This document shows, piece by piece, positions 1 to 11,008 of a stretch of DNA of 64,000 nt (positions within the stretch are counted from its first letter, which is position 1; each line of letters opens with the position of its first letter). Origin of the DNA: Thalassia testudinum (taxonomy: Eukaryota > Streptophyta > Magnoliopsida > Alismatales > Hydrocharitaceae); the NCBI GenBank assembly GCA_037157565.1, contig JAZHRO010000013.1, positions 117,504,001 to 117,568,000 of the forward strand. Direction: 5' to 3'. The notes beneath the pieces are model-generated. The model made no database searches. It was not told where the DNA came from and saw only the letters and a list, made by a program, of their open reading frames with translations. Both the position numbers and the translations under genes were made by a program.

Positions 1-1425
1 ATTTGTGGACATCTGCTGGCAGGTCTGAGGTTTCATCTTTTTATTCTGATTCTGACTTGCACCTGTGAATTCTTCATTTCTCTTCTTTGTATAGTGTGCC
101 TAGCTGAAGGCAGTAAATTCAGCACATATACAGTTCTTTTTAGCTTCTATCTCGAAGTGGACCTGACATTCAAACAATTCAGGAGCTTTCTATGCTATTC
201 CACTCTGTTTTATGTCTTTTTAATACAATGAGGACATTGCATTAGATAGGCACGAGGGGGTGGATATTTATCTCTGAATTTATTCGTCAGCTATTTAGAT
301 TTGTTTTATTTTATTAAAAAAAAATTATGGAATTAGAAGGAGAACTTGGGTTTAAGAAAATTTTCAATCTTAGGAAATACTACATTATGATTTGATCACA
401 AAGACCCTTCAGGTCTTTGCACTTAATCAGCCTGTGTATCCACTAAAATGTGGATTTGTCTTTCGAGTCCTTGCCATCTTAATTCTATCGTAATTGGAGT
501 AAATAAGTTTGGGTGATAAGTACAAGACTTATCAACCAGCCCTCTGATGTGAGGGAACTTTGAGTTTCTAGCATCTACATACTTTCTTTTCACTGACTCG
601 TTATTCGGCAATTTTAACGGAAATTGGGTAGCTTATGAACCTTCTAGGGTGATATGGCTAGTAAGTTATCATGAGTAACAGCCCATAGGTAGGTTGTCCA
701 GAGCCCAGTCACTGGATCTTTCTCCTTTTGCTACCTTTAGGTAAATCTTAGACCAGGGAAGCCACCTCTTAAAAAAAAATCAAAAGGAAAAGGAGAAAAG
801 AAAAAATGAAATAAACCACACTTCACCGCACGAGTATGGCTACCAAGTTGTCGATGGTAACAGCTCATCGATCGGTTGTCCAGAACCCAGCTCAAAAAAT
901 GCACTGAAAATTCCCAAAACACTTAGGAAGAAGCAGAGAAGTAGAATAAACCGGGTAGATATACATTGGATTCACTCTTGTGTTGGCCCCGTAAAAAATA
1001 AAAGTGGGGAGAAAGCTACCGGTTGTAAAGATATACCTTTAGGTAGAATTTTCTTTTTAGGTCACCTAGAGGTGTAGAAATCCGAAGTCCGTTTTAACTG
1101 CCGGTCAACGAGTCTATCACATTCACAATAGGATGCTTAGAACTTAGGATTCTTATCAAATCTTGGGTGAGTTGAATGGCCGTAGAAAGCCACTCTTAAA
1201 CCCTAAAACTTGAAAAATCCAAAAAAATTAGAAAAGAAGAAAAAGAGAAATAAATTTTTCTTTGAATAAGGCGAGGGCTTGAGGCGGTTTGCATTTTCGC
1301 AGATACTCGGGCACTGTTGTGTCTTTGAAAGTTCAGACCCTAGGTAGACATTTTCTTAATGATTGAAAATAAACTCAAGCCCAAATAATCCAACCTGATT
1401 CTTTTATAAATAGCATATAGTTTTT
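1..1425 (+). other. 3' untranslated internal region of E1
   Basis: About 1.4 kb without a credible reading frame. Its relatives are 3269-3793 (E2), 24847-26197 (E5, minus strand) and 55417 onward (E4, minus strand). It carries two copies of a roughly 55-nt module (654-718 and 836-890). Short frames here are chance frames. Confidence 0.75.
654..890 (+). repeat. Duplicated 3'-UTR module (two copies, about 182 bp apart) in E1
   Basis: Copy 1 (654-718) and copy 2 (836-890) both read ATGGCTA, then AAGTT, GTAACAGC, GGTTGTCCAGA and CCCAG in the same order with few changes. Both copies also exist in E5 (25383-25434 and 25567-25621, minus strand) and E4 (55955-56009 and 56161-56213, minus strand). 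The spacer in E1 is purine-rich. The function is unknown. Confidence 0.75.
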
Positions 1426-1458
1426 GCTAGGGACTAGCAAAAGATAGGCATGGAGGTA
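1426..1458 (+). promoter_or_regulatory. Polypurine tract and conserved upstream box of E1
   Basis: The tract GCATGGAGGTA directly precedes the LTR start TGACGTAAAC. Upstream lie GCTAGGGACTAGC (5-bp arms, 3-nt loop) and AAAAGATAG. In LTR retrotransposons this tract primes plus-strand DNA synthesis. The same box precedes the 3' LTRs of E2, E4, E5, E6 and E7. Confidence 0.85.
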
Positions 1459-1998
1459 TGACGTAAACACATTTACACTACTTAAGATGTCTATTTATGC
1501 ATGTTCTTAAGTATAGAATTGCATTTCATGCTATAAATATTGCATAACATGCATCATCTTGCATTTAGAGTAGTTTGAATAAAATGGAGGTTAATTGTCT
1601 CCTTTTATGTTCATGGACAGGGCAAACATTTTATCGAGGCCTCAGATCAAAGATCCAACCGTACAGATGTGTTCAAGGTGACAATTGGAGTTCAACGACT
1701 CCAAGATCGCCCTAATCAGACATCTGTAGCATCAAATAGTGATCGGGAAACCTTAGAAGATCAAGGGCCAATATCGTATGAATCTGCACTTCAAATGACA
1801 AATCTGACTGCATAGATCGATTCGGATCGACGATCTTAGCCTAACGGCGTGAAAATTGACTCAATCCGACACCCGTGGCACCATCTACATCATCTAGAAA
1901 ATGGACGGCCAAGATGGTGCCACGTGGTGCCATCTTAGCTGTCCAACGGCCCTCAACATCGCCGTTGCTTCTCCAATGGAAATCCAACGTGCGATTTG

Positions 1999-2024
1999 GG
2001 CCATTGGATCTTGATCCAATGGCC
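1999..2024. repeat. U3 palindrome P1 in E1 LTR
   Basis: Perfect 12-bp arms GGCCATTGGATC and GATCCAATGGCC around a TT loop. The same site in E5 reads CCGTTGGATC/GATCCAACGG, so both arms changed together. Confidence 0.9.
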
Positions 2025-2075
2025 ATGAGCACACGCCACTTAAATCATTTCCGTGACCAACTCCCCTCCCCAGCG

Positions 2076-2122
2076 TAGTAGGCGAGTGCCTTATCGCGAG
2101 GCACTGGCGCACGTTCGATTCC
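2076..2122 (+). other. tRNA-like (Pol III promoter-like) module in E1 LTR
   Basis: An A-box-like TAGTAGGCGAGTG is followed by an anticodon-arm-like hairpin GTGCCT (2086-2091), a 7-nt loop and AGGCAC (2099-2104), and then by a B-box-like CGTTCGATTCC (2112-2122). It occupies the same place as the modules at 4437-4489, 12082-12138 and 59961-60005. It could be intrinsic to the LTR or an old SINE insertion. There is no sign that it is a functional tRNA. Confidence 0.5.
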
Positions 2123-2486
2123 TCGCGAGCGAGCGAGCGACACTGGCGAGCGGGTGCGGGCGAGCATTGGATTGCGATTGAATGGCTGTGCACGCCCGAT
2201 AGCGCTCACGCGCTATTGCACGCGCGGTGAAGATGCGACATCGCACGCGATGGGGTGCGCAGCGCAGGCGGGCAGAGGCACAATCTAAGCCATCCGATCT
2301 CGTGGTCAGACGGCTGAGATCGGTTGGACGTGCACGAGCGTTGAACACACGGGCAAGCGAGTGGGCGCACATGCACCACCCACTACGCCCACATTTGGAC
2401 CTTTAGCGATGGTTCTATCCGTCACTAAAGGTCTTGAATTAATTTTTTAAAATTGGAATGACCAAAATGCCCCCACTGCTTGCAAC

Positions 2487-2494
2487 TATAAAAG
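2487..2494 (+). promoter_or_regulatory. TATA box of E1 LTR
   Basis: TATAAAAG, followed about 25-30 bp later by a pyrimidine-rich CTCATCCC stretch suited to transcription start. The same box lies in the same place in the other family B LTRs. Confidence 0.75.
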
Positions 2495-3793
2495 GAGACC
2501 CCCTCCACACGAAATTCTCATCCCTTCCTTCTCTTCTCTCCCTCACCAAAGCTTAAGAGAAGCTTGTCCCACACCCAGGATGCTTCTCGCGAGATAAAGT
2601 CAATTTTTCTTCCCCTTTCGGAAGTGGATCCCGCGACGACGATGATGTGCTGCCCCATTCCCGTTCTTCCCACTTCATTCTCCTTCGTCCTGCTCCATCC
2701 TCCTTCGTCCAGGTGTCGTCCCGTCCGACTCGTCCTCCAAGCAACCGTCAAGGAGGATATTTCTCTCCCCTTTCTTTTACTGCTTTCTAGAGTAGTTCTG
2801 CTCACCCTCCAAGCGACCGTCGAGGAGGATATCTCTCTCCCCATTCTTTTTACTACTTTCTAGAGTAGATTTACTACTGCTTTCTAGAGTAGATTTACTG
2901 CTTTCTAGTGTAATCATTTTCCCACTTTCTAGTCATAATGTTTAGTGTAACAAACAATCTTTTTAATGATGAATTCCATGTTCATTCTACACCTCCTTTT
3001 GGTTTTTATTTGTAATGTTCTCTCTCTCTTACTCTCTCTCTCTTCTATTTATTGTAAATAGTTAGATAGTTTTAATCAATTAATTTACTTCGTGACAAAT
3101 AAAGCAAACGTAAATTTTTTAAATCAAACGTCCGCCTCCCTATGTTTGACTCAGGATTTTCATTCCGGTATAAATTTTATTTGTTGAACACGAGTTCTTC
3201 GCTTTCATACTACGACGATAAGTTTTCAAAATCGAACACGTTAGCGCAGCAACTCGTATCTTTCAACAGAAATGCATTAAAAATTCCCAAAACACTTAGG
3301 AAGAAGCAAAGTAGAATAAGCTGGGGAGATATACACTAGATTTACCCTTATGTTGACCCCATAAAAATAAAAGTAGGGAGAAAACTACTGGTCGTAAAGA
3401 TACACCTTTCAGTAGAACTCTCTTTTTAAGGTCACTTAGAGGTGTAGAAACCCGAAGTCCGTTCTAATTGCCGATCAACGAGTTTATCACATTCACAATA
3501 AGATGCTAAGAACTTAGCGTTCTCATCAAATCTTGGGTGGGTTGAATGGCCGAAGAAAGTCACTCTTTAACCCTAAACTCAAAAATCCAAAAAAATTAGA
3601 AAAGAAGAAAAAGTGAAAAAGAAATTTTTCTTTGAATAAGGCGAGGGCTTAAGGCAGCCCGCATTTTGGCAGATACCCAAGTGCTGTTGTGTCTTTGAAA
3701 GTTTAGATCCTGAGTAAAAAGCTTCTTAATGTTGAAAATAACTTATGCCCAACTAATCCAACCTAATTCTTTTATAAATAGCATATAGTTTTT

Positions 3794-3836
3794 GTTAGGG
3801 ACTAGCAAAAAATAGGCATGGGGGTGTGATGTGCAT
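3794..3836 (+). promoter_or_regulatory. Polypurine tract and upstream box of E2
   Basis: GGACTAGCAAAAAATAGG followed by CATGGGGGTG directly before the LTR start TGATGTGCAT. This is the standard family signature. Confidence 0.82.
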
Positions 3837-4436
3837 ACATCTGATTAACCTAAAATGTCTATTAATGCATATTCTTAGTGTCACATTAGCATCATACATT
3901 GTAAATAGTGCATAACATGCATAATCATGCATTTAGATCAAGTTGATAAATTATATAGTAATTATCTCCTTTTTATGGTCAGGGACAAGGCGACTTTTCA
4001 TCGGGGCCTCGGATCGAAGATCCAACCGTACGGATCTGATTAAGGCGACAATTGGAGTTCAACGACTCCAAGATCGCCCTAATCAAACATCCGTAGCACC
4101 AAATAGAGATCGAGGAACCCTAAAGATCAAGGGCCAAGATGGTGCTAATCCGCATCTCAGATGACAAATCCAACCACGTGGATGAATTCAAATCGACGAT
4201 CGCAGCCTAACAACGTGAAAATCGATCCAATACGACACCCGTGGCACCGTCTACAATACCTAGAGGATGGATGACCAAGATGGCTCCATGTGGTACCATC
4301 TCAGCCGCCCAACCAACCCCAACGACTCGCCTCTGCCTTTCCTCTTCATCCGATATACGCTTCTCCACCGTTGTATGCCCATCCAACGGCTGCAGACCCG
4401 CCCGCTCAAACTCACCACTCGACACAAAGGCACGCA

Positions 4437-4489
4437 TAGCGCGTTGGTCCAGCGTCCTTTGCGAGAAGAGTGGGCGCATGTTTGAATCC
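4437..4489 (+). other. tRNA-like module in E2 LTR
   Basis: The A-box and D-arm-like TAGCGCGTTGGTCCAGCG (4437-4454) is followed by the B-box-like TGTTTGAATCC (4479-4489). The spacing of 42 nt is close to that in tRNA genes. Confidence 0.5.
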
Positions 4490-4765
4490 ACCCGATCGCC
4501 AAATCAGTGCAAGCGGGCTTGGGCGGGCGAGCGAGTGGGGCCGCACGATGAGGATCGGATGGCGCTGAGAGAGTGATAGCGCCCATGTGCGAGCAGACAT
4601 GCGGCGCTTACACGTGATCGCACGTGGTCACGCGGCACAAGCATAGGTGGTCTTAATCCATCCGATCTCTTGATCGGACGACTGTGACAGCGCAAACATG
4701 CGTAGCATTGAAGGATGCGGAGGCGAGGAGGTGTGCGTGCAGCGGGCACGATGGCCTCGTTCAGG

Positions 4766-4797
4766 CCTTTAGTGACGGATTTATCTGTCACTAAAGG
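4766..4797. repeat. U3 palindrome P3 in E2 LTR
   Basis: Perfect 11-bp arms CCTTTAGTGAC (4766-4776) and GTCACTAAAGG (4787-4797), about 55 bp upstream of the TATA box. Versions occur at 2398-2433, near 23861-23896 and 53647-53682 (minus LTRs), and at 60262-60299. Confidence 0.85.
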
Positions 4798-4851
4798 TCC
4801 TGAATTAATTTTTTCAATTGTAATGTCCAAAATGCCCCCACTCCTTGCAAC

Positions 4852-4859
4852 TATAAAAG
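4852..4859 (+). promoter_or_regulatory. TATA box of E2 LTR
   Basis: TATAAAAG in the same context (TTGCAAC before it) as in the E1 LTR. Confidence 0.72.
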
Positions 4860-5476
4860 ATGACCCCCTCCATACGAATTTCTCACCCCTTCCTTCTCTT
4901 CTCTCCCTCTCCAAAGCTCAAGAGAAGCTTGTCCCACACCCAGGATGCTCCTCAAGAGCTAAAATCAATTTTTCACCCCTATTCCGGAAGCGGATCCCGC
5001 GACGACGACGACGTGCTGCCTCGTTCCCATTCCTCTTGCTTCAACCTCCTTCTTCCCACTCCGTTCCTCATCTTCCAGGTGTTATCTCGTCCGGCTCATC
5101 CTCCAAGCGATCATCGAGGAGGATAACTTCTCTCTCCCATTCCTTTTTCCTACTTTCTAGTTGTAATAATTTTCCTACTTTCTAGTGTAATTTCTCACTT
5201 TCATAGTTGTACAAACATTTTGCAACATCAAATGAATGTTTTCTCTCTCTCTTATTGTTTCTATTGATTCCAGTTCATTGTAATTACTTCGCTTTTTAAA
5301 CAAAAACACAAAAAAAAATAATTTTGAATTTTGATCGACGTAGCCTCCCTGAGTTCGACCTGAGACTTCTTTTCCTATATAAATTTTATTTGTTGAACCG
5401 AAGTTCTTCGCTATTCGAACTACAATGATAGGTTTTCAAAATCAATTCCAATAGCGTAATCCTCCGTCATTCAACA

Positions 5477-5569
5477 GGAGGGGTCTAATTAGGAACTTTG
5501 TGCAATACACCAATCGAAAAAACATTAGTAATGATATCAACCAAGGCAAGTTGACACTCAGAAAGATAT
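5477..5569. other. Short unassigned spacer between two LTRs
   Basis: 93 bp that match neither flanking LTR. On the minus strand it reads as an open frame without a recognisable domain. It may be the DNA into which E2 or S1 inserted. Confidence 0.4.
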
Positions 5570-6240
5570 TGTGTGAGAGAGATTTCATACGTGAAAAGAT
5601 TTGAGTTGAAAAACTCGACTTCGTAGTGCGTAAAATCAGCTACTAGATAAAATTTACAACTGAAGCTCAAGGTCTACCCCAGGTCAAACACAGGGAGGCG
5701 AATGTTTGATTTTGAAAATTGCACTTTGATTTTATTTGCTTTTGGGGTTTTTATCTTTTGTGATTTTTTTTTGGTATTTTAATAAGGCAAAACATCAAGC
5801 AAAATAATTGTTATCTAATTTAATCTACTCTAACATAATAAGAGAGAGAAGAGAGAGAATATCAATATATATATCTAAAAGAGTTTTTTACAGATAGAAA
5901 AGTGGAAAACTACACTATAAAAGCGATAAAAGATAGAGAGAGGTGAGAAGAATCCCCCTCGATGGCTGCCTGGAGGATGACTCGCTTCAACAACACCAGG
6001 ATGAAGGTAGTGAGAGGCTGGATGAAGGAGGATGGGGTAGGATAGTGTCGCGGCAAGGATCTACTTCCAGAAGGTAGTGAGAAGACAGCCATGGGATACT
6101 CCACGAAGGGGGGTAAGAAGTGAGAAAATATTTTACTTTTCTACTCTAAGGAGTATCCCGAGCTTGGGACCAACTCAGAGCTTTGGAGGAGGTAAGGGAA
6201 GAAGAGGAAGAGATGAAGAAGAATGGGAGGGGTGGTGGTC

Positions 6241-6248
6241 CTTTTATA
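6241..6248 (-). promoter_or_regulatory. TATA box of S1
   Basis: Minus-strand TATAAAAG. The equivalent box in the E4 LTR is at 54615-54622. Confidence 0.65.
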
Positions 6249-6813
6249 ATGGAGGAGAGGAGGCAAAATCTGTTCATGGGTCAATAACGACAATCAGGTG
6301 TCGCTGAATATCCGCTGCAAGCATTGCTAAAGGTCCCAACTCACGCGCCCGCTGATGCTCACGCACATACGGCTATCAACGCTCAGTCGAAGGAGAGTCA
6401 TCTGATGCTTCATCAATGGTAGAGGCGATCCACTGAGATCGTGTGTTGCTCGAGCGTAGTTAAGACTTCTAGATCCGCGCTTAGCCATTGGTTCTACATC
6501 AGAGGGTCGAGGATCGCATGTGGATCGATGCTCTAGATTGTGTGCTTACTGCACGTTAGATCATAAGTGCAATCGCGCATGATCATGCGCATGTGCGTGC
6601 CATGCTCTTCCAATGCGCGAGGATGTGCCACGTGGGAGCTTCGACGCCGTCCGATCAGATCCAACTAGTGAATTTCACCCGCACGCTCTGTGTAGCAGAT
6701 TAATCCTCTTGTGGGGCTTTGATCTTGGGTCCCTATCTCCCGGGCAGAGGCTCTACCCAATATGCAACCGGCGTGGATTGTCAAGAACTTGATCCATGGC
6801 ATGCGCATCTGCA

Positions 6814-6837
6814 ACCGTTGGATGAAAATCCAACGGT
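6814..6837. repeat. U3 palindrome P1 in S1
   Basis: Perfect 10-bp arms ACCGTTGGAT (6814-6823) and ATCCAACGGT (6828-6837) with loop GAAA. It shows that P1 is shared between families B and C. Confidence 0.88.
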
Positions 6838-7332
6838 CTGGATTAAAAGTTGCTTGAGAGAAGAGGAAAGGTCGGCAGCATTGAGCATCTTTGATAGCTC
6901 CAAGTGGTGCCATGGTGGTCGTCCATCTTCTTTCCTTTGTAGGTGGTGCCATGAACATCGGATTTGTGATCGTCAATCCATATCCATCCATATGGTTGGA
7001 TTTGCCGTTTGAAGCTTGAAAATGCATTACCTAGCCCCTTTATCGTTGATCTTCCTCGGACTACATAAGGTGCTACGGAACTCCAATCAAGGAAATTTCG
7101 GAGGCATTAAACTCCAATCATTGTCCTGATCGGATCCGTACAGTTGGATAGCTTCGAAATAAATCTCCTTCTCTCTTGGTCACAAAAGAACACGAATTAA
7201 CCTATAATTTATACAAAATATTCTAAATGCAGAATGATGCTTGCTATGCAATATTTATAATATGGAATGCATTTATAAGCTTAGGAACATGCATAAATAG
7301 TCATTTTATCCTAAATAGATGTGTCCACATCA

Positions 7333-7751
7333 TGCCGCATGCTTTGGTCTAAGGGATTGGCAACCTTCTTACCATCAGAAGGAGAATAGGGTTGACCCTG
7401 GTTGTGAGGGACCTTGGTTTGAACCCCTACTTTAGAGTGGTCAAGGGGGGAAGAAACCAAAGGGGAGGTGAAATTGAATGGGTACCATCAGTAGTAGGAT
7501 AACAAAGAACAGAAATGTGCATGTTAGTTTATAAAATGTCAGGTTGATCTCCAAAAGTTTGCTCATTAGGCATAATTGATTTGACATTTTATTGGTCAGT
7601 CAATTGTTCTAAAAGCATTGAATTTTCCAATGAAGAAACCACTGATAGTATTGGTTTAGTATGAGAATCTTAAGGGAGGCATACTAGAGTTCTCCTAGGG
7701 AAGGTAGGAGGAAGATTGCAATTGAAGCCCCAACTTTGAGAGACCTCCAGG
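7333..7751. other. Unassigned stretch between S1 and the LINE fragment
   Basis: No credible gene. On the minus strand parts read as open, low-complexity segments rich in P, D and Q, which could be a decayed retroelement linker. No catalytic motif supports this. Confidence 0.3.
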
Positions 7752-7756
7752 TTCAA

Positions 7757-8704
7757 AGGATGGATGTGCTGAGGAAGAGGTTCTTTTGGAAAGGAGCGAA
7801 GGCTGAGGGCAGATTCCAACATCTGGTGAAGTGGGGGTAGATCTGCAGACCTCACTCGAAGGGAGGGCTAGGCATTAGATCCCTGAAAGATTTCAATGAC
7901 TCGCTGTTGCTTAAATGTGCGATTAAACTAACCATAGATGAGGAAAAGATGTGGGCTCAACTTGTTACAGAAACTTATGGTCCCAATTTAGTGTAGTTAT
8001 GGATGAAGCAGCCAAGAAAGCCATCTCCATTCTGGATGTCAGTCAGGAAAGTGATCCAGGACCATCGGTCGAACTTTGTTCCAGAGTTGGGAAATAGCAG
8101 ACAGTTTAGATTTTTCTCGGACGAATGGTCTGAACTGGGAGTGCTGTCCCTAAATTATCCAAGAGTCTTTGGTGCAAATTTAGATAGTAATACATCAGTT
8201 CGGGACTACTGGGAAGCTAAGAGTAGGAGCTGCTGTGTTCCTGTAGCAAGCTTACACGAGAGAGGATGCACACAACAGGAACTTGATAGGCTGATTGCAG
8301 ATCTGAACGCTTTTCAATCGGTCAGGGGTATGGACAGATTTAGGTGGAAACATGGCCTATTTACCTCTTCCAAGGCATACAAGGTTCTGATAGATGATGA
8401 GGAGCTGGGCTGTAGTTCTGAAAATCAGATTTGCAGCAAAATCTGGAAACTAAAAGTTCCTCTTAAAATCAAGATCTTTTTATGGCTATGCAGAAGAGAT
8501 GGACTCATTACAGGGGAAATGAGGAGCAAAAGATTGGGTGCCCAATTACTGGATTGCCCGCTTTGCAACCTTCCTACTGATGACAGGGAGCATCTATTTG
8601 CGTCATGTTTGGTTACCAACCAAATTTGGAGGGGAGTTTGTGGGGAACCCCTACCCACGTGGGAGGAGCTCTGGAGGAACTTATGGATGCATAGAAATAT
8701 GTAG
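7757..8704 (+). pseudogene. ORF2 C-terminal remnant of the truncated LINE
   Basis: A decayed end of a LINE ORF2. Stops occur near 7838-7840 and 7994-7996; from 8003 the frame is open for 233 codons. The open part covers the region after the RT thumb (KPSPFWMSVRKV) and ends in the plant LINE C-terminal zinc-binding domain: IWKLKVPLKIKIFLWL followed by the CPLC...H...C pattern and WRGVC. The polymerase and endonuclease parts are absent, so it cannot be active. The sequence continues past the stop at 8702-8704 in another frame. Confidence 0.8.
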
Positions 8705-8876
8705 GGGAAGAAGGCCGTGGTTATGTGGAATGTGTGGTGTGCTCGTAATGAGCATTTGTTTAGAGGGGTTTCAGTCAATGTGGGAAGTATTATAAGGAAT
8801 TGTTGGGGGCATGTGACAGATTGGGATAACTTCGTGTAATACTCTGGTTTTTAAATAAATAAAAGATTTCCAATTT

Positions 8877-8895
8877 GCTACCGTCTCTCGGTAGC
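8877..8895 (+). other. 3' hairpin of the truncated LINE
   Basis: Perfect 7-bp arms GCTACCG and CGGTAGC with loop TCTCT, some 15 nt before the A-rich tail. L1 has the equivalent GCTAT...ATAGC at 19230-19249. In plant LINEs a 3' stem-loop is known to be recognised by the reverse transcriptase. Confidence 0.75.
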
Positions 8896-8920
8896 ATTCC
8901 TCATCCTTTAAGAAAAAAAC

Positions 8921-9132
8921 AACCTTGTGAAGTTGAGGACCTGCATTAACATCCACAGACATAGTTAGATCAATAGTATTATGTGGAGGAATGTCATGAG
9001 GTCTACGTTAAGGCCCTTGATCATTATGGTCATCAAGAGAGATCCTCTTTCAATGAGCAACCAAATAGCTAGTGCAAGAATAGACACCAAAAAATGCGAA
9101 AAGATATTTAGGCCTAGAAGTGTTGTGGGAAT
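8921..9132. other. Unassigned stretch before E3
   Basis: No gene recognised. It is probably the DNA into which the LINE fragment and E3 inserted. Minus-strand frames are open but carry no known motif. Confidence 0.3.
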
Positions 9133-9859
9133 TGATTGCACAGCAATCATAGGACATAATTTACCTGAATTAAGTTAGATTTTAGATTAACCTAGAGATA
9201 ATGCATGCATAAGCATCATAATTGCATCATAGTTGATTGGTTAACTTTATAGATAATAATGCTATTTTATGCTCTAAAAGAGAGTCTATATTAATTGCAG
9301 ATGATTCGAGGCCGCAGATGATAGATCAAACCATATAGATCTGATCAGGATGACGACAAGAGTCCAATGCTTCTGGAATCATCTTAATCAGACTTCCGTA
9401 GCACTACATTCAGCTCGTAGAAGATCAGAGGTCAAGGAGCAAAATAGTAGAGATCCAAACCTCAGATGTCAAATTCAATCGTACTGATGGATCTAGATTA
9501 ACGATCGCAATCCAATTGTGCAAAAATAGGCTCAATCGAAGCTCTGTACCATCAACTACTAAGGCGGGAAGATGAACGGTTAGGATGGTGCCATGTGGCA
9601 CCATCCCAATGATCAACCGCTGCACCCCTGATAAACGTCAGTTTATCATCATTCTTAGCATTAAAACAAACCTAGCTCTTAGGGTTTTGCTCCGCAAATG
9701 GGTTTTTGGACTGCATTTAGGCATTAACTAGGTTAGGCATGCATTGCATTTTTTCTTGTCTTTTTAATGTGTTTTTGTGAATGTTAGGGATGAACAGATA
9801 TACAGATCCCTAAAACCCTAGCACTCAAGAAGGCAACAGGTGAAGAAGAAGCTCAGACT

Positions 9860-10630
9860 AGTTGGAACTCAGCTTGATCTAGCTCACCACAGCTGGAATC
9901 TAGCTCACTTGGACTAGGGTTAGCTCATCCTAACTCCATTCAGCTCATCTCAGCTGAATGGTAGCTCAAGAGAGCTCATCTTAGCTCACCTTAGCTCACC
10001 TTAGCTCAGGTTAGCTCAGATCGAGCTCAACTTAGCTGAGTCTAGCTCATCTCAGCTCCCACTAGTCCACAAGGAGCTCTAGCTAGCTCAGCTAAGCTGA
10101 CTGGAGTTCACCCCAGCTCAGGTCCAGCTACATCTAGCTCCACTCAACTCTAACCAGGTGAAGATGAATTCATCCTAGCTCAGGAAGTTCAAGTCTAGCT
10201 CCCGAGGACTCAACTTAGCTCAACTTAGTTGAGCTAAGCTACCTAAGCTGTCTCAACCAGCTCAATCCTCCCTGAGAGCACCAGACCCAGCTCACCTCAA
10301 CTCCATTCAATAGAAGCCAGCTCACTTTAGCATGGCTTAGTAGCTAGCAAAGAACTAGCAAGCTAAGCCAGCTAGAGTAGCCCCATGTTGACCTCTTCGG
10401 TAGTTGCCAGCTCTAATTCAGCTCCGGATTCTTCATATCCAGCTCCTCCCTTCAAACCCTACCTCCAACACGTCCTCCTTTACTCCACTACTAGCTAAGC
10501 TAGCTTAGCTTAGCTTAGCTTAGCTATGCTCCAGCTCCCTTGGCTTTTACCACCTAAAAACCCTACCTAACAACTCCACCAACTAGCTCCACCTAAGACT
10601 ACTTAAGCTAGCTCCACCCAACTCATTTTT
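9860..10630. repeat. AGCT-phased 10-bp minisatellite in S2
   Basis: AGCT recurs about every 10 bp. From 9963 to about 10060 the spacings are 10, 10, 10, 10, 10, 11, 10, 10, 10. The loose unit is AGCTCANCTT. The same domain is in every family A LTR of the window. Confidence 0.88.
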
Positions 10631-11000
10631 GCGCCACCACTTCACCACCTTTCACCCCTCAACTAACCACCAAAAGAAACCAAAATTTTGCGCCAAAACT
10701 AACCCTAACCACCTCCCTTTTGGCACCAACTTCAACCCCCATATCCACCCTATACATAGCCCCTCCAAGCCACATTCACCATCCACCTCAACCCCCTTCT
10801 AGAAGCATAGAAGTTGGCGCCAACCCATGGCACCTCTCCATGGTTGGCGCCACTTTAGGTGTCCCTGCCCACCCATAACTATCCCCCTTACATCCCTTAG
10901 GTGGTGCCAACTTTCCTTACCCATAGGATCACCTAACCACCTCCATTCTCCCATCTTAGCCATCCATCTCAAGAGCCACCTTAACCCCCTCATCCTACCC

Positions 11001-11008
11001 TATAAAAA
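11001..11008 (+). promoter_or_regulatory. TATA box of S2
   Basis: TATAAAAA, at the position matching TATAAAAG of the E7 LTRs. Confidence 0.65.

Larger units (their letters stand above)
1..3268 (+). mobile_element. E1: 3' end of a family B Athila-type LTR retrotransposon
   Basis: Only the 3' non-coding internal part (1-1458) and the 3' LTR (1459-3268) are in the window. The internal part matches, on the opposite strand, the stretch left of the integrase of E5 (24815-26180), including the 'aatgaggacattgcat' stretch near 225-245, and ends in a polypurine tract. The bases after 3268 (GAAAT...) resume internal sequence of another family B copy (E2), so E1 is inferred to be nested in E2. The expected matching GAAAT duplication would lie left of the window and cannot be checked. 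No coding part of E1 is visible. Confidence 0.85.
1459..3268 (+). repeat. 3' LTR of E1 (family B, 1810 bp)
   Basis: Starts TGACGTAAAC, ends ...TTTCAACA. U3 carries a 12-bp palindrome (1999-2024), a tRNA-like module (2076-2122), the inverted pair GACCTTTAG (2398-2406) and CTAAAGGTC (2425-2433), and a TATA box (2487-2494). The end matches the other family B copies, which also close in TTCAACA or its reverse complement. Confidence 0.88.
3269..5476 (+). mobile_element. E2: 3' end of a second family B element
   Basis: The internal remainder (3269-3836) parallels 899-1458 of E1 closely, then comes a polypurine tract and a 3' LTR. The left edge is cut by the insertion of E1. The rest of E2 should lie left of the window. 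The sequence after 5476 starts GGAGG, which would be its target duplication if it is intact. Confidence 0.82.
3837..5476 (+). repeat. 3' LTR of E2 (family B, 1640 bp)
   Basis: Starts TGATGTGCATACATC (terminal palindrome GATGT, loop GCAT, ACATC) and ends CATTCAACA. It contains a tRNA-like module (4437-4489), an 11-bp inverted repeat (4766-4797) and a TATA box (4852-4859). It is diverged from the E1 LTR. Confidence 0.85.
5570..7332 (-). repeat. S1: family C LTR, apparently solo
   Basis: The minus-strand start is at 7332 (TGATGTGGACACATC, terminal palindrome GATGTG/CACATC) and the end is near 5570. It aligns in outline with the E4 LTR (22447-23151 plus 54606-55383) and, more weakly, with family B. 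No internal region is attached on either side. The five bases on each side (GATAT, TGCCG) do not match, so either the boundary is off, the duplication has decayed, or it arose by recombination between elements. Confidence 0.65.
7752..8920 (+). mobile_element. 5'-truncated L1-type LINE
   Basis: It matches the last 1.15 kb of L1 (from about 18120): the frame around RKRFFWKGA aligns with RKRFFWKGA of L1, followed by the C-terminal zinc-binding part, a 3' hairpin (8877-8895) and a short A-rich tail (about 8910-8919). The 5' truncation is typical of LINE insertion by target-primed reverse transcription. I could not find a convincing target duplication. It is a different, diverged subfamily member. 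Confidence 0.85.

Noticed and set aside
2091..2372. Arginine/alanine-rich minus-strand frames in the GC-rich part of the E1 LTR
   Set aside because: They result from CG-rich, palindrome-rich U3 sequence and are broken in the other family B LTRs.
7333..9132. A host gene or a Ty1/copia remnant around the truncated LINE
   Set aside because: Some minus-strand stretches look like a copia linker by composition, but there is no RT, integrase or splice structure to support either reading.
9860..10630. A CRISPR-like array suggested by regular short repeats
   Set aside because: The unit is about 10 bp with no fixed spacers, inside an LTR of a plant retrotransposon. It is a minisatellite.
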